The position numbers were made by a program, and so were the translations under genes. From NCBI RefSeq assembly GCF_020921035.1, contig NC_063152.1:31681903-31745902 (forward strand): a stretch of 64,000 nt of DNA. The letters run 5' to 3'. Below the pieces are notes generated by a model. The model saw nothing but the letters and a program-made list of their open reading frames with translations, made no database searches and was not told where the DNA came from. Below, piece after piece: positions 1 to 11,421 of this stretch. The DNA comes from Rhodamnia argentea (taxonomy: Eukaryota; Streptophyta; Magnoliopsida; Myrtales; Myrtaceae). The stretch's first letter is position 1. Each line of letters begins with the position of its first letter.

Positions 1-635
1 GGAGCGGTGCACCACGGACGGCGAGGCGGCGGCGACTGCGGGGGTCGCCAGGGCCACCGGCGGAGAGCTCGACGAGATCACTTGCTCGTCGCCGGAGTTC
101 GCCGGAGACACGGTCAGACCCGCGACCGGCATGGCGGCGACCGTCACAGTAGCGGTTCCGGCAGCAGCAGCCGCCGGGGAGATCTTCCTGCGTTGTATGT
201 CGCGGAGGAGGGCCTTCTCGCCTTTCCGGAAGCAATCATTGGCGAACTCCCACCGATCCGGCACCACCTTTCTGAAGCCCTAGAAGCCAATCGATTTGTG
301 ATCATCAACACGAAGAAGACTTGGCCGAAATAGAATCAAAGACCAGGGAAATGGGAAAAATCGCGTTCTGGGAATCGCAATCGCGGACTTACGTAGGTGT
401 TGAGCTGACGAACGAAGCTGGAGAAATTGTTGTGCTTGAAATACTTGGGGAGCAAATCCCTGGCGAATTCCGCTGGGCGCCACACGATGAACGTCGTCCC
501 GTCCTCGTTCCACGAGATCAAGTCGTCCACCACCGGATCGTCCACGAGCTGGTAAGTCTTGGTGAGGAAGGGCGTCGGAAGCGACCTCTGCGAGTCGCCG
601 GCTGCCGGCGAATCCCCGGTCTGCTCCCCCGGCAT
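1..635 (-). CDS. HSFB2B: Class B heat shock transcription factor, HSFB2b type (3' end outside window)
   Basis: Nuclear DNA-binding regulator of the heat stress response; class B factors generally act as repressors or co-regulators. Exon 1 is 393-635, intron 280-392 (113 bp, GTAAGT...CTAG), exon 2 runs from 279 off the left edge. The start [10 protein letters not shown] matches the typical HSFB2b N-terminus; an in-frame extension upstream to 776 has no family similarity, so I start at 635. Residues about 19-110 are the HSF DNA-binding domain, with [20 protein letters not shown] forming the recognition helix region. The intron splits it between NTY and [12 protein letters not shown], the position conserved in all plant HSFs. 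After [11 protein letters not shown] comes an Ala/Val/Ser-rich linker ([20 protein letters not shown]) as in HSFB2b. The oligomerisation domain and C-terminus lie outside the window. Identification is firm; the exact paralogue (B2b versus B2a) is inferred from the N-terminus and linker. Confidence 0.93.
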
Positions 636-1233
636 CAGTCCCCACGGGGCGCCGCCTCTCCCAGATCCGAAGCCTAGACACACACCTGGAGAGACACCGG
701 ACCAGACAAAGGCTCCAATCGAGTCAGCTCGCGGACGGTCCTGTATCGTACGCTGAACCATAAAACAAACACACACGAAGCTTCCTCCATTGCAGCAGAA
801 CCGAAGCTTCCCCTCACCAATTTAATTACGGAAAAAAAAAAAAAAAACCGACAAAGAAAAAACTAAAAATGAAAAGGAGAAAGAAACTATTTCTCCATCT
901 ACTGGCGTTTCGTCGGATGAGAATTTTCCCGGTTTCTGATTCCCAGCTAAGCAGGCAATGAGAAACGATGCACCAAAGCATAACGAATAAAAAAAAAGGT
1001 AAGAAGAAGGAGAGGTGTACCAGGGAAGCAGCGAGTCTTGGAGCTCCGATAAAATTTTATCACGGGCAGGGAAAATCACGGTCGGAGGAAGTTGATGGCA
1101 CGGGAAACCACCATCAAATCGAGCACCCCCACACCACGGCGCCGGTCGGAGAAAATCTCGCCGGAACGAACACGCACACGGAGAGGCGAGGAGGGTGGGG
1201 AGGGAGGGAGGGAGTTAGGTTTTCATTTGTTGT

Positions 1234-1246
1234 TTCTAGAAGTTTC
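1234..1246. promoter_or_regulatory. Perfect three-unit heat shock element (distal to HSFB2b start)
   Basis: TTCtaGAAgtTTC matches the nTTCnnGAAnnTTCn consensus exactly. A further GAA lies at 1252-1254 but not in the 5-bp register. It lies about 600 bp upstream of the HSFB2b start codon on the minus strand and suggests heat-inducible or auto-regulated expression. Whether it sits in the promoter or a long leader is not known because I cannot place the transcription start. Confidence 0.7.
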
Positions 1247-1498
1247 GTGCGGAAGTGGGGGGTAGAAAATGATGATGGAGAGAGAGAGAGAAAGAGAGAG
1301 GGTTCGAGAAGGAAAGGGAAGGAAAAGAAAGGGAGGGATAATTAGAAAAATAAGAAAGAGGATTTCTGGGAAAAGTGGGCAAACAAAAAGGGGTGGGGCC
1401 CGCAAAGGAGGTGGGGACAAAATGGGAAAGAGAGAGAGGAAGGAAGGTGCGAGAGTTGTGGGGGGGCGTGCGTGTGTAGCTTCTTCTTCCACTCTCCT

Positions 1499-1511
1499 TT
1501 CCAGAAGTTTC
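1499..1511. promoter_or_regulatory. Second perfect three-unit heat shock element
   Basis: TTCcaGAAgtTTC, again three contiguous alternating units, about 865 bp upstream of the HSFB2b start. The shared core GAAGTTTC in both elements is notable. Confidence 0.7.
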
Positions 1512-2324
1512 TTTCTTTCTCTGTCTCTCTCTCTCCAATTATTATTCCGCTTTTCCTTTTGAATTTCTTCTTCACGGGAAAAGGGGATAAATCTCAATTT
1601 TTCAAAAAAAAAAAAAATTTCCGGGGAAGTTTATTTTCTTCAATTTTTTTTTTTTATTTTTCCCCCTTTTTTTTTTTCAAATCTTTTATTTCCTTTATAA
1701 AAGGTGAGTTTTGGGGTTGGGGGGTTGGGAGCTGGAGCCTCTATGTGTGTGTGGGCGGGCGACACGTGTCGGGTGAGCAATGGAAAGCAGAGTCCAACTC
1801 CCAACGGATAAGGATTTCTGGGTGGATCCGCGAGTTCGCGAAAACTCCTTTTGCCATCTCATCGGATGAGGAGAGAGAAAGAGAGAGAGACACGACGCCC
1901 TTTTTAAGGTAAGATCGCGCCCTTAGCCTCTTTCGTAAATTTGGGGTCGGACACGTTCGGTTCGTTTCCAAAGGCCTTTCCACCGAAGATTTGCTCCCGC
2001 GAATCGTGTTTTTTTGTTTTTTCTCCTCGCGATCCGAAGATGCCAGCCCCAGTAGCCCAATTATCTGGAGACCCGCCCCCGAAGACGGTTCGAAAACTCA
2101 ATGGACCGGTGGACCGGCCAAGTCCGTTCTTTCGACACATGCGAGCGACCCTGGACTTTGGCTCGGCGGAAAGGGATTCTGCGCGAGGTCGGCGACTCCT
2201 GAATGTGCGACCTTCGACTTCCCTGAGTTCGAAATCTCTTGATGCCCGATCAATCGCACCAATCCCGAAGTCGAATAAATCATGTTTGAGCTTCTCGTGT
2301 AGAAAACAATCGAGCAAGTACCTA

Positions 2325-2855
2325 AAAAGTAATGTTGCATTTATGTCAATTTAATCATAAATCTTTCGATTGTGATGATTTGATCACAAATATTTTCACA
2401 TTTTATCAATTGAACCACTGGCGTGGATGGCCGACAGTCCCATGTGGTATGACCGACCCTAACGTGAACATTTTTCTTATAATATTTTAATAATCTTTTT
2501 TATTCCCTTATCTTTCTGCTAGTGGCTGGAGGTGGACCCTTGCCTACATTGGCCCTCTCTTGTGGCGAGGAAGGGCAATCCTCACCTAGGCGAGATCGGC
2601 CACCGACCAAACAGAAAAGAGAAAGTAAAAAAAAAAAGGAAAAAGAAAAGTAAAATATCAAAGATTTTATTAAAGAAAATGTCAATGTCGGCGTAAGCCA
2701 TGCCGACAGCCATGCCACGTAAGACGATCAACATCAACCTCAATAATTTTTTTATCTAAATTGGCAAAACGTGAGAATATTTGGAATAAATTGACACAAT
2801 TGAATGGTTTGTAATTTTTTTTGGTATTTTTTTCCATAAAAAGTCATTGTAACTA
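2325..2855. repeat. Foldback repeat family FB, copy 1
   Basis: First of about 21 copies of one family (label FB is mine). A copy has two long imperfect inverted arms with phrases such as AATTTAGTCCTAAACCTTTT and its complement GGTTTAGGACTGAATTGGCA. Inside these are copies of a TACGTGGCACGGCC-like motif in opposite orientation, and the centre is a GC-rich GCCGGCGAGGG core flanked by a pyrimidine tract on one side and a purine tract on the other. The whole can fold as one hairpin of 400-700 bases, and no copy codes for anything. This copy has a degenerate core (CTTGCCTACATTGGCCCTC) and well-kept outer arms. Confidence 0.6.
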
Positions 2856-2860
2856 TGAAT

Positions 2861-3439
2861 GATCATCGGATACTCATAAGTCGTTTTTTTTCTCATTTGT
2901 CTCTTTATACAACATTTTTTACTTTTTTCCTCCATGCAGAAAAATTTTGGTACTAAAATAAGCGAGGTACATAAAAATACTTATGATGTCCTCACGTCAA
3001 TTCAAAACTTATGTAGGAAACGATCCAGCCATTCCTTTCCAATTCTTAAAACGAGGGAGGGTTTTTGTACATCATTCGATGACGTCATAAACTAGACGGA
3101 GACCCGCGAGGTGCGTCCGATTACTATGATTTTATGCAATCTTCTGTTTTCATTTATCACGACCTTTAATATTACAGGTATTTTTCTAAAAGTTATTTTC
3201 GTTGGTTTTGAAAAGAAGAGCATGACGACACGTGATTTTTATAGAAATCCTATTTCTTTTTAAGGGATGAACTCTAACATTGTCTTTCCAACAAGGCGGG
3301 TGTGCATTTAAAAAATTGTGAAGAGTACATAACCCCAGGAATTTCAATGATTATACACTTTTACCCCCCTAATATTTTTAAGAACACACAAAAATCCCAT
3401 TGAGCTTTCGTTTTATTTGCACGTGCTTAACATGGACAA
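2861..3439. other. AT-rich spacer, nothing recognised
   Basis: No open frame of note and no repeat arms; poly(T) runs and scattered TGACG/ACGTG motifs only. Confidence 0.6.
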
Positions 3440-3850
3440 AATTACTAAAAAAGTCCTAAATATATTAAAATTATGCCAATTAAGTCCTAAAATTTTTATT
3501 TGTCAATTAAGTCTTAAATCTTTTGCAATTGTGCTAATTCAATTCACTTTGCGGACCGATACGGACGTGGATAGTTTTTAATAATATTTTTTTTTCTTCC
3601 TCATCCTATCGTGGCTGGCGAGGGCTTCACGGCTCCCTCAAAGGCCCTCGACGGTCACAATAAGATTAGGAAGGGAAAAAAAAGAAAGAGAAAAAAATAT
3701 TAAAAATTGTTCATGTCGGTGCCGGACGGCAGAGTAAACTAAATTAGCACAATTGTAAAAGGTTTAGGGACTCAATTGAAAGAAAAAAAGTTTAAGACTG
3801 AATTGGCATAATTGTAATAGGTTTAAAACTTCTTTGGTAAATATCTCACT
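3440..3850. repeat. Foldback repeat FB, copy 2
   Basis: Short copy (about 410 bp) with both arms. The left arm has AAGTCCTAAATATATTAAAATT; the right arm ends GTAATAGGTTTAAAAC. The centre is GTGGCTGGCGAGGGCTTC. Confidence 0.65.
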
Positions 3851-4067
3851 TAACTTGTCCTTCTTCAAGGGCAACTTTGTAATTTTTCTTGAATTGTTTA
3901 GTCATAGGAAAAAGTAGAGAAGAGAATATTATTATGGTTATTTTCTTGCCAATATTTTACATGTTATTATTAGGCAAGTACAATTGGCAAAATGGACGGA
4001 AGGTTGACGATCGTAACAAACTGAAAAATTTAGAGGGAGTTTTATGCATCACATACTTCTGGTTTAT

Positions 4068-4215
4068 GATTTTTTTTTTTTTTGCCTGGTCTTATTCTAT
4101 TCTATTTTACAAGTTACCGTGTGTGCATAGGTTGCGAAACTCTGCTCTCTCTTCACGCGTCTCCACCCCAACTCTCCCCCCGAAAGTGGGTATTCGAACC
4201 CCTCACCTCTTCCTT
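4068..4215 (-). mobile_element. tRNA-derived SINE-like element
   Basis: On the minus strand a B-box-like GGGGTTCGAATACCC (about 4187-4201) is followed by GGGTGG-rich body sequence, TAAAATAGAATAGAATAAGACC and a poly(A) tail (poly(T) at 4069-4083 on the plus strand). This is the layout of a plant SINE. Related copies lie at about 10,155 and 22,215. No clear target duplication was seen. Confidence 0.45.
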
Positions 4216-4809
4216 TTCAAGTGAGAAAAGTGGCCATCGGAGTTTCATAAATGCTACTATTGGCAATGACTGTATTTTTCCATTTATTATATTCTTTGTG
4301 GACGACATATATGAATTATTGAATTATCCAATACTGGAAAAACGTGAGGTGATGACAATTGACCATTTGAACTCCGCCATTCAACCCACAGAAGAGGTGG
4401 GGGAACGACCACAAAGTTGACTTAGACCTCTTGAAAAGCAAAAAAATAAATGTTTCTCGAAATAGATTAGCAAAATGGAAAATATATATATGATCTTCAC
4501 CAAACAAAAAGGCCATTAAATGGCCAAATCTTGGCTATGGCCTATACTAGCAGTACGTATAAGGTCCACACTAGCAAGATTGGTCCTGCTAACATTTATT
4601 CTCCAATGCATTTTGTACTCATTATAGAATCTAATTAGTAAATTATCTTTCCTTCAATAGCTGAAACTTCAATAAGTTGTTGATGATCTCCTCATTATGT
4701 CTTAGGATGCAAGGTTTAGACACTAACAATCTCCATTTTGCAAATCGGCAACAAAAACAAACTGCAAAGGATGGCAAAAATGACATTCGCGTGACACAAA
4801 TTTGAAGGG
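4216..4809. other. Spacer without recognised features
   Basis: Low-complexity unique sequence; only short open frames with no family similarity. Confidence 0.55.
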
Positions 4810-5335
4810 GAAAATTTTTCAAAAAGTTATAAACCTATTGCACTTTTACTAATTTAGTTCTAAACCTTTTAATTTTTTTGCAATTGAGCCACAAACCTTT
4901 TCAAATTTTGCCAATTGAATCAATTCGACCAATTCTAGCCGTAACTTGCCGACGTGAACGCAAGCCGTCTTACGTGGCACGTCGGCGCCGACCCAACAAC
5001 CCTCGACCCGGTGGCCGGCGAGGGGCCAGCGAACTTTTCCTCGTCGGCCATTTTTAGGAGAAAAAACAAAGAATAGAAATGTAAAGGAAAAACAGATAAA
5101 GAAAAAGAATAACAAAACATTCGAAATAATATTATAATACCATTAAAAATTGTCCGCGTCGGTGTCGGCCGTGCCACGTGGGACTGCTGACATCCACGTA
5201 AAAGATTCCGATCAAAATTGGCCGAATAGACTCAATTGGCAAAACGTGACAAAATTTATGACTAAATTGATAAATTTAAAAGGTTTATAACTAAATTGGC
5301 AAAACCGAAATAGCTTTAAGGCTTTTTAGACAATT
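4810..5335. repeat. Foldback repeat FB, copy 3
   Basis: Full copy with clear arms (ATTTAGTTCTAAACCTTTTA at 4852-4871; matching GACTAAATTGATAAATTTAAAAGG near 5258) and a GGTGGCCGGCGAGGGGCCAG core at 5011-5030. Confidence 0.7.
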
Positions 5336-6000
5336 TTCCCCAAATTTGAGATGCAAATGAGAAGGGATAGTGGAAGTCATCTCCTCCAACACGATTTGGC
5401 TCATGTGGTCTGTAGCGAGAAAGCTTTCACGGGCTCCATGAAGTTGTCTGGACTCAATCAGTAATCCTTTCGAAATGGGTGAGAGTTCCACGGGCGCAGA
5501 ATGTCGATTTCTGCGGTGAACTCGTGATGAAGTGACCAAGATGGATAGATACTAGAAGTTGGCGGTCCAAATTATGGAAGGAACAAAAGTTGGAGGATGA
5601 CATTTGATAATGACACAAGTTGGAGGACTAATTCAAAAGAACAGAAAACAACAAGGGAAAGTTAAACTCGACTACTCGGTAAAATTTTGTGGGATGGTGT
5701 ACTACAATTTCTCAATGGGCTCGACTCGATTGTCTGTGATAGGAGTCTTCATAGACTGGACGAGCTGGGCCGTTTTGGCTTTAGTTGGAGGAGGCTGGTA
5801 AGGCCAATATAATTCAACAAAGTGATTAAATTCCAATTTGGAGCAAGTATTTCTCGTGTGACGACGCGTGACATTAGGTGTACCGATCTAATTGAAAGCT
5901 AGCGATTCCTAAATAAGTGCCAAGCAGGATGACAAGCATGTCATTCTAGACAAGATGATTGGTCGGTGGCACCACGTTAATTGCCCTCGTGACTGAGACG
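5336..6000. other. Unique spacer
   Basis: Short frames only (for example 5604-5801) without similarity to known proteins and without promoter or splice context. I see no gene. Confidence 0.5.
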
Positions 6001-6507
6001 TGTAATACTTTTCCCGATTCGTGACCTCTAGTGGTGAGTTGAACTATGCAATGTCGAGAGCTGGAGACGACATGCAAGTGAGTAACCTTGTTTTTAAAGG
6101 AGAATGAAAGGGCCCCACCAAGACACGGGGATAGTCTGGTTTACGTAAGTTATACCAGTCTTCAAACAAGATTATTGGGATACCATTAAAATAAAAGGGT
6201 GCATTTGCTTCGTGGTAAATCAATGATGTTGAAAATTTTTTCTTAAAAATCATCACCTGCATTGCTTGAAATTATTAGTTAGTAAAAAATAATTCCATCG
6301 TTCATGCAATTGTTCAAACGTAAATTGTTATCGGTAATGAAAACATTTCTTATTAACTAATTATTTCAAGCGATACGAGTGATCATTTTTTAGGAAATAC
6401 TTTCTAAATCAGTCATTATTCGTGAAACAAACGAGCCAAAGTCATCATTCATCTTCCACAGTTGACCTCAGCATTTAGACAATGTACGAATCAAAAATTT
6501 ATTTGTT

Positions 6508-6785
6508 TGACGTGGTCCCCGAGTTTTGTTGTAATATGTAATGTTATTCCTAAACTTTAAATTTATTCAATGTGATCTTTAAATTTTTGGTTCATGGTCA
6601 GTCTAGTTTTTCAACTATATGAAAATATTCAATGTTGTCTCTAAACTTGAATTAATGAAAGGACAATATTGAGTATTTTTTCTATAGTCTAGGGCTAAAT
6701 TGAACATATACCAGAAATTCAATGACTATATCGAATAATTTTAAAGTCTAGGAATCATATTATACATTGAACCTGAATCAGGACT
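6508..6785. repeat. Second foldback/MITE-like repeat type
   Basis: Imperfect inverted arms around TTCAATGTTGTCTCTAAACTT and CTAAATTGAACATATA; distinct from FB because it lacks the GC-rich core. A copy is at about 29,600-29,945 inside the duplicated unit. Confidence 0.45.
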
Positions 6786-7227
6786 ATCGGCGTCACGTAA
6801 CTTACTTGTTTACTATTGAGGAGAGAGATTGGTTCTTTTCGTCAGATAGAGTCTCCACATGGATTGCGCTTCGAAGTAAAGCAGTCTTTGTGGAAAGTCA
6901 CCGTCTCATGTCGGGTGGTGCCTAACTTGTCCCAAAGTCAAAGGTCTTGGTCGTGACATGATCCTTTTTCTCCACACTCTTTCTCATTCTAAAATTCCGT
7001 TTCGCACTTCTAGGAAAGGAGAAATTGAAGGGCTCACATCATAAGCAAATTAATTCTTTTTCGATTTGATATGATTATTACGAAGTGCGACATCTAAACC
7101 ATGTCCCGTCTAAACTTAGAATACTGAATACATTAATAGTTCTTGATTTGAAAAATAGGTCATTCTGATAGTGATATATACAGATAGAAAGTGATGTTTA
7201 CTATTGCCGAATTCCACGACTAGTTCC

Positions 7228-7439
7228 CGGCCCAGCTCCGAGCGGGTCCAACACCCCATGCACCACCATGTTCGAGACCGACCCATATTATTGCAACTCT
7301 AGAAGCCGTGGTCCTACTAATTCCTCGAAATTTTTCAATGATAAGTGTCCGGATGCTCATAGTTACCTTAAGGAATGATCGGACCGGCACATTTCTACGC
7401 CTGGATGGGAGTAATTATAGGGTCGTGTCTTGCCCTTGA
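7228..7439 (+). pseudogene. Thaumatin-like (PR-5) pseudogene fragment a
   Basis: Only the C-terminal part of a PR-5 protein is left. The reading YYCNSRSRGPTNSSKFF...KCPDAHSY aligns with [27 protein letters not shown] of the intact genes at 26.8 and 33.8 kb. Lesions: loss of half of the CC pair and of the next cysteine, and a stop right after SYLKE; a frame change is needed to recover the terminal CPGG region. The original TGA is at 7437-7439. Nothing upstream of the C-terminal domain is recognisable. It is the partner of fragment b at 30.5 kb. Confidence 0.75.
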
Positions 7440-7614
7440 AGAGCTCCTTTTTAAGTCTATATGATAGATGGAATTATGTGCACGGACGCGAAGGCGACGT
7501 CATTATAGTCATCGATGTGGCAATTAGACAAGTGTTGGGAGCTATTTGAGCAGTGTCGTCTTTATCCATGAAATAAAACACGAAAAGTATTCTTGAGCCT
7601 GCCTTATGTATTAA

Positions 7615-8325
7615 TAAACCTATTTCATTGATACCATTTCAGTACTAAATTTTTTAATTAGATCAATTTAGTCATAAATATTTTCGCATTTGTATCAAAT
7701 CAGTCAATTCGGCCATTTTTGGTTGGAAATCGTCCTACGTGGCGCGAACGGCTCTCACATAGATATTTTTTTTAATGTTCTTTCTAAAAAAGAAATTATT
7801 TTTTAAAAATATTAGTTTAGTTATATATTTATTGCTCTCATTCTTTTTTTTTTTTTGCTTCGCATTGGCCGACGAGGGTCAGAGTCACCGGGCGAGGCCC
7901 GGCTAGCCCTCGTCGGCCACTGCGAGGGTCGTGGCCCTTGCCGGATTTGGGCGAGGCAACCCTCATCCGCCACCGCGAAGGCCTCGTTGACAGCACGTGA
8001 GGCTGCGAAGGCACTCGCCACGTTGCTCGGCGAGGGTTGCCGGCGACCCTCACCAACCAAAGTGAAAGATAAATAAAAGAATGAAAAAATAATAACATTT
8101 ACTTTCAAAAAAAATATATTTGAAAATGTCCACGTCAGCGCTGATCGTGCCGTATAGAATGACCAGTGTTCTTGTTAGCGATATCTAACAAAAATTAGCT
8201 GAATGAATTGAATTGGTACTAATGCAAAAAGATTTAGGACTAAATTAGTCCATTTGAAAAGTTTAGGACTAAACTAGTATCAATGTAATACGTTTGAAAC
8301 TTTTTTAATACTTTTCCGTCGAATT
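7615..8325. repeat. Foldback repeat FB, copy 4
   Basis: Long copy with an enlarged GC-rich core (7859-8053: GCCGACGAGGGTC...CACCAACCAAAGTG). The right half, from about 8055, was copied with its flank to 24,076-24,355 in inverted orientation. Confidence 0.7.
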
Positions 8326-9724
8326 GTGGTCCAATTCAATCAAATTAAGATGGGTCTTTAGCGAAACCATATCCGTGTCAAGATTCTCTTCGAGGTTGAC
8401 CTAAGATCAAGTCTTCGTCTCGTTTCAATTAGCATGTTTCCCATGTCTTGATATGACAAGGATGGAGAATGTCGAAGGGAAGTCGTTCGTCCTATTTATT
8501 ACTTAGCGTGGGGATCAACATCACAGAGGAAGGGACCATGAACAATTCCCACGTCTAAGCACCACCGCTCGTTCAAGTGATGGAATTTCTCCTCCCCCCG
8601 CGAAAATACGGGTCTAGGATCCGAATGTCCAACCTAATATCCCGTGGAAGGACCATATCTTCCCCCACCAAATAGACCTATTAAATAGGTGGATAAGATC
8701 GAATTTGAATTAGGATCGAAAATGATCCAACCCGTTTTGATCCCTTTTTGTGCAAAATAAATCTAGCAGCTCATATTATTTAACTCTTTTATATTTAATC
8801 CAATTTAAAAACTATTATTTGTTATAAATTCTTATTTTTTCATCTTTTATATTTTTTTCATATATTTTATATTTTTCTATGCTCTATGAACTCGCCAAAT
8901 TTCCTTCTTCCTCTATGGCAAGAACTAGAGACAAGCCTGCCAACGGCGGCATCGGACGACAGGCCGCATTTCATAGAAGAAAAAAGAAAATAACAAATTA
9001 AAATCATCAAAAAACAAAAAAAAAATCATAAAACTCATTTACGACTCACTTAAGATAGTTAAGTAACTCATTTATGACCCATTTAAGTTTGTTTTTAAAA
9101 CTAAATGCAACCCATTTATGACCAATATTGTGAAATATCGGAGTCCCAACTTAGCAAGATGAGATTTTCTTAGGCCGCCTTTCTTATCTCAATGGGCCTT
9201 AAATCGTGGATGCATTTTCGAGGGTCCTTCACTCAGAGTAACCTTGAGACTTAGGCACGCCGCCCCATTAGCGGAAGGTCCGTAGACACACGACAAGTTT
9301 TGTGCACTCGTGAGTATCAGTCGGTCGCGAAATTTTCATTTTTCGCAATTCGATCCTAAGAATATTTTGATTTTCAAAAATTTTCAAAAAACTTACGACA
9401 GATATCGAATGGAAACTATTCCATTTTCAAATACACGTAACTCAGTATTAATTGACTCGTGCCCCAGGACAAGCGTTTTAACATTCTCCCTTAAAAGAAA
9501 AAAGGAAAAATATCCGGGACTGAAAGTTCGCACCCTTGGAAAAACCAAGTCTACTCGAATGCCACGAATTCCAGCTTTAAATTAATGAAGCGCTCGTCTT
9601 TAGGTCCCTCTATTTTATGAGCACGGCTTTTTTGACCCGATACAATCTTTAAACTTCTAGTGAAACATCATTGGATTGGAGTGCCGTGACAACTCGAACA
9701 GTCAATAATTTCTTCACAGGAAAA

Positions 9725-10140
9725 TTATAAAAAAAAAATCCTAAATCTATTATAATTATGTAATTCATTCTTAAACTTTTTTTTTTTTGGTCAATTAAGT
9801 TCTAGACCTTTTGCATTTATGCAAATTATCTAGCCAAAAATCACCGACGTGGACGCTAATTGTATTACGTGACGCAACCAATGCTAATGTGAATAATTTT
9901 TTCGCCGGCCCTCACCTGCGGCTAGTCGTCGGACCTCGGCGACCGGCTAGAGAAAGAAAGAAAAAAGAAAGAAAGAGAAAGATTAAGAAAAATATAAAAA
10001 AATAAAAATAAAAAAATCGAATAAATACTAAAATATTATTAAAAACTCTTCACGTTAGCGCGGGTCGCACCATGTAAAGCAACTCACATTTATGTCGGCG
10101 ATTTTCCGGTCAAAATTGATCGAAAATAAAAAAAGAGTTA
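9725..10140. repeat. Foldback repeat FB, copy 5
   Basis: Within the inverted duplication; counterpart is copy 8 (22,375-22,742). Core CTCACCTGCGGCTAGTCGTCGG; the right arm is cut short by the SINE-like element. Confidence 0.65.
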
Positions 10141-10154
10141 TTACTAAATATTTT

Positions 10155-10320
10155 TTTTGGTCTGATTCTATCTCATCCTATACTACTATACAAGCCACAC
10201 TATATGTGCTGGGTGCTGTGTGCCAATTACGAAACCCTACTTTCTTCTCATGTGTCCCCACCCCACTCCTTTCTAAAGTGGGATTTCAAACCCTCACCTC
10301 CCTCTTTCCAAATTATAATA
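10155..10320 (-). mobile_element. SINE-like element, degenerate
   Basis: Same layout as the element at 4068-4215 (TATACTACTATACAAGCCACAC, GTGTCCCCACCCCACTCCTTTC, CCTCACCTCCCTCTTTCC), with a damaged B box. The counterpart at 22,215-22,365 keeps an intact GGGTTCGAATCTCC. Confidence 0.4.
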
Positions 10321-10959
10321 TGTTTAGGATATTTTTGTTTTTGTTTTTGGGTAATTCTACCCTTCTCCGCAGATGAAGGAAGTTGTACATCTCAATTACG
10401 TGCTAAAAACTCAAATAACGCCAATTTCGGACATAACGATTCTAGTGTTACGTCAGGCTTGGCATCGTACTAGACTGAGTCAAGTGCGTAAAACGATGTC
10501 GGATGTCGCAATCAATCTTATGAGGTTTGCGCCGACTTTGCTTAAAAGCCCTTGAGCCGTTGCATGAGTATTTATTAATGTCGACACCTAATTTTTAATC
10601 ATCTTTATTTTAAAAAATTAAATAAAATTTTAAAATTGAAATCAACTGTGGAACCCTTCGCCAAGCATAAGGAACCAATTTTGATAATAAAAAAAAAACT
10701 TTTCGCATTTTGGCCGAATTTTTAAATTTTCTTTTCATTTAAAAATAGCCAAAAATTAGAAGAAAAAAAAACAAATGAGGCTGGAAAATTCTGGAAAAAT
10801 ATTCAAAAATTTTCTTTTAGTCCCATTTGCGTCTTGCCACTTCATATTTTCGAGGATTTGATTTGGGTCATAGGAAAACCCCTCGATTCGATCAAAAGAA
10901 GGTTTCGATTGTCGCAAAATTCGAAATTGGTTGGACGAAAGCATGCCATGGTGTGGTCC

Positions 10960-11421
10960 TAAGGGGGTGAGTGATAACAATTCTGTTTCTGAAATAGATT
11001 TCTGGCTAGAAATAGTTTTTTCTATTTCTGTTTCTGGATGAGTTTCTGAGCAAAAAAATGTGTTTGATAAAGACATAAAATTTCTACTTCTGAAAAATGT
11101 GTCGGCCGGCCGATAGGGAGAGGTGGCTGTAGAAACCGACGGCGACGGTGGCGGCGGCCAGAGAGAGGCGAGCAGCGGCCGGCGGCGGCGATTGGGAGGT
11201 GGTCGGCGGCGCCCGGTATTTGAGAAAAAATGAGATTTCTATTTCTGTTTCTCGAAAAAGTAGAAAATTTTTGTTTCTCATTTTTTCTTCAAATCTATTT
11301 CTGAAACAACTTTTTGTTTCAAAAATAGAAAAGTAGAATTACGTTACCAAACGAGTTTCTGTTCCAGAAATAGGTTTGGAACAAAAATTTTGTTTCTGGA
11401 TGGATTTCATGCACCCCTAAA
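10960..11421. mobile_element. hAT-like MITE, 462 bp
   Basis: Ends TAAGGGGGTGAGTG... and ...GCACCCCTAAA, with subterminal TTTCTGTTTCTGAAATAG-like inverted repeats and a GC-rich centre (GGCGGCGGCCAG). Flanks are TGTGGTCC (10,952-10,959) and TGTGGTCT (11,422-11,429), an 8-bp target duplication with one change, as expected for hAT elements. No coding capacity. Confidence 0.6.

Larger units (their letters stand above)
636..1915 (-). promoter_or_regulatory. HSFB2b upstream region / probable long 5' leader and promoter
   Basis: No gene on either strand. It contains two GAAgcTTC palindromes (778-785, 803-810), a GA microsatellite (about 1277-1303), CT-rich tracts (1518-1536), poly(T)/poly(A) runs (1606-1680) and the two heat shock elements. 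A TATA-like TTTATAAAAG sits at about 1694-1703; if used for the minus-strand gene it would imply a leader of about 1 kb, so the core promoter remains unresolved. Confidence 0.5.
6001..7620. repeat. Duplicated unit, copy A (direct copy at about 28,900-31,060)
   Basis: Long stretches agree with 28.9-31.06 kb in the same orientation: CATTGCTTGAAATTATTAGT and following bases (6260 against 29,013), the TCTCCACATGGATTGCGCT stretch (6851 against 30,012), and the thaumatin pseudogene at the end. The unit carries a decayed PR-5 C-terminus. Confidence 0.75.
8330..10573. repeat. Left arm of ~2.2 kb inverted duplication
   Basis: Matches 21,930-24,076 in reverse complement throughout. Anchors: CCAATTCAATCAAATTAAGATGGG (8334) against its complement ending 24,066; GCACGCCGCCCCATTAGCGG (9256) against about 23,171; GGCTTGGCATCGTACTAGAC (10,457) against about 22,060. 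A shorter, third copy in direct orientation is at 31,240-32,860. It includes FB copy 5 and a SINE-like piece. Confidence 0.8.

Noticed and set aside
968-1597. Several overlapping open frames rich in Arg/Glu or Ser/Leu
   Set aside because: They are products of GA/CT microsatellite and purine tracts upstream of the HSF gene and have no family similarity.
3440-3850. CRISPR-like or tandem array interpretation of the many TTTAGTCCTAAACC repeats
   Set aside because: The units are paired inverted arms of dispersed elements without regular spacers; this is a eukaryotic genome.
7821-8108. Pro/Ala/Arg-rich frames over the FB core at 7.9-8.1 kb and similar ones at 21.2, 35.5 and 42.6 kb
   Set aside because: These are translations of the GC-rich hairpin core of the foldback repeats, not genes.
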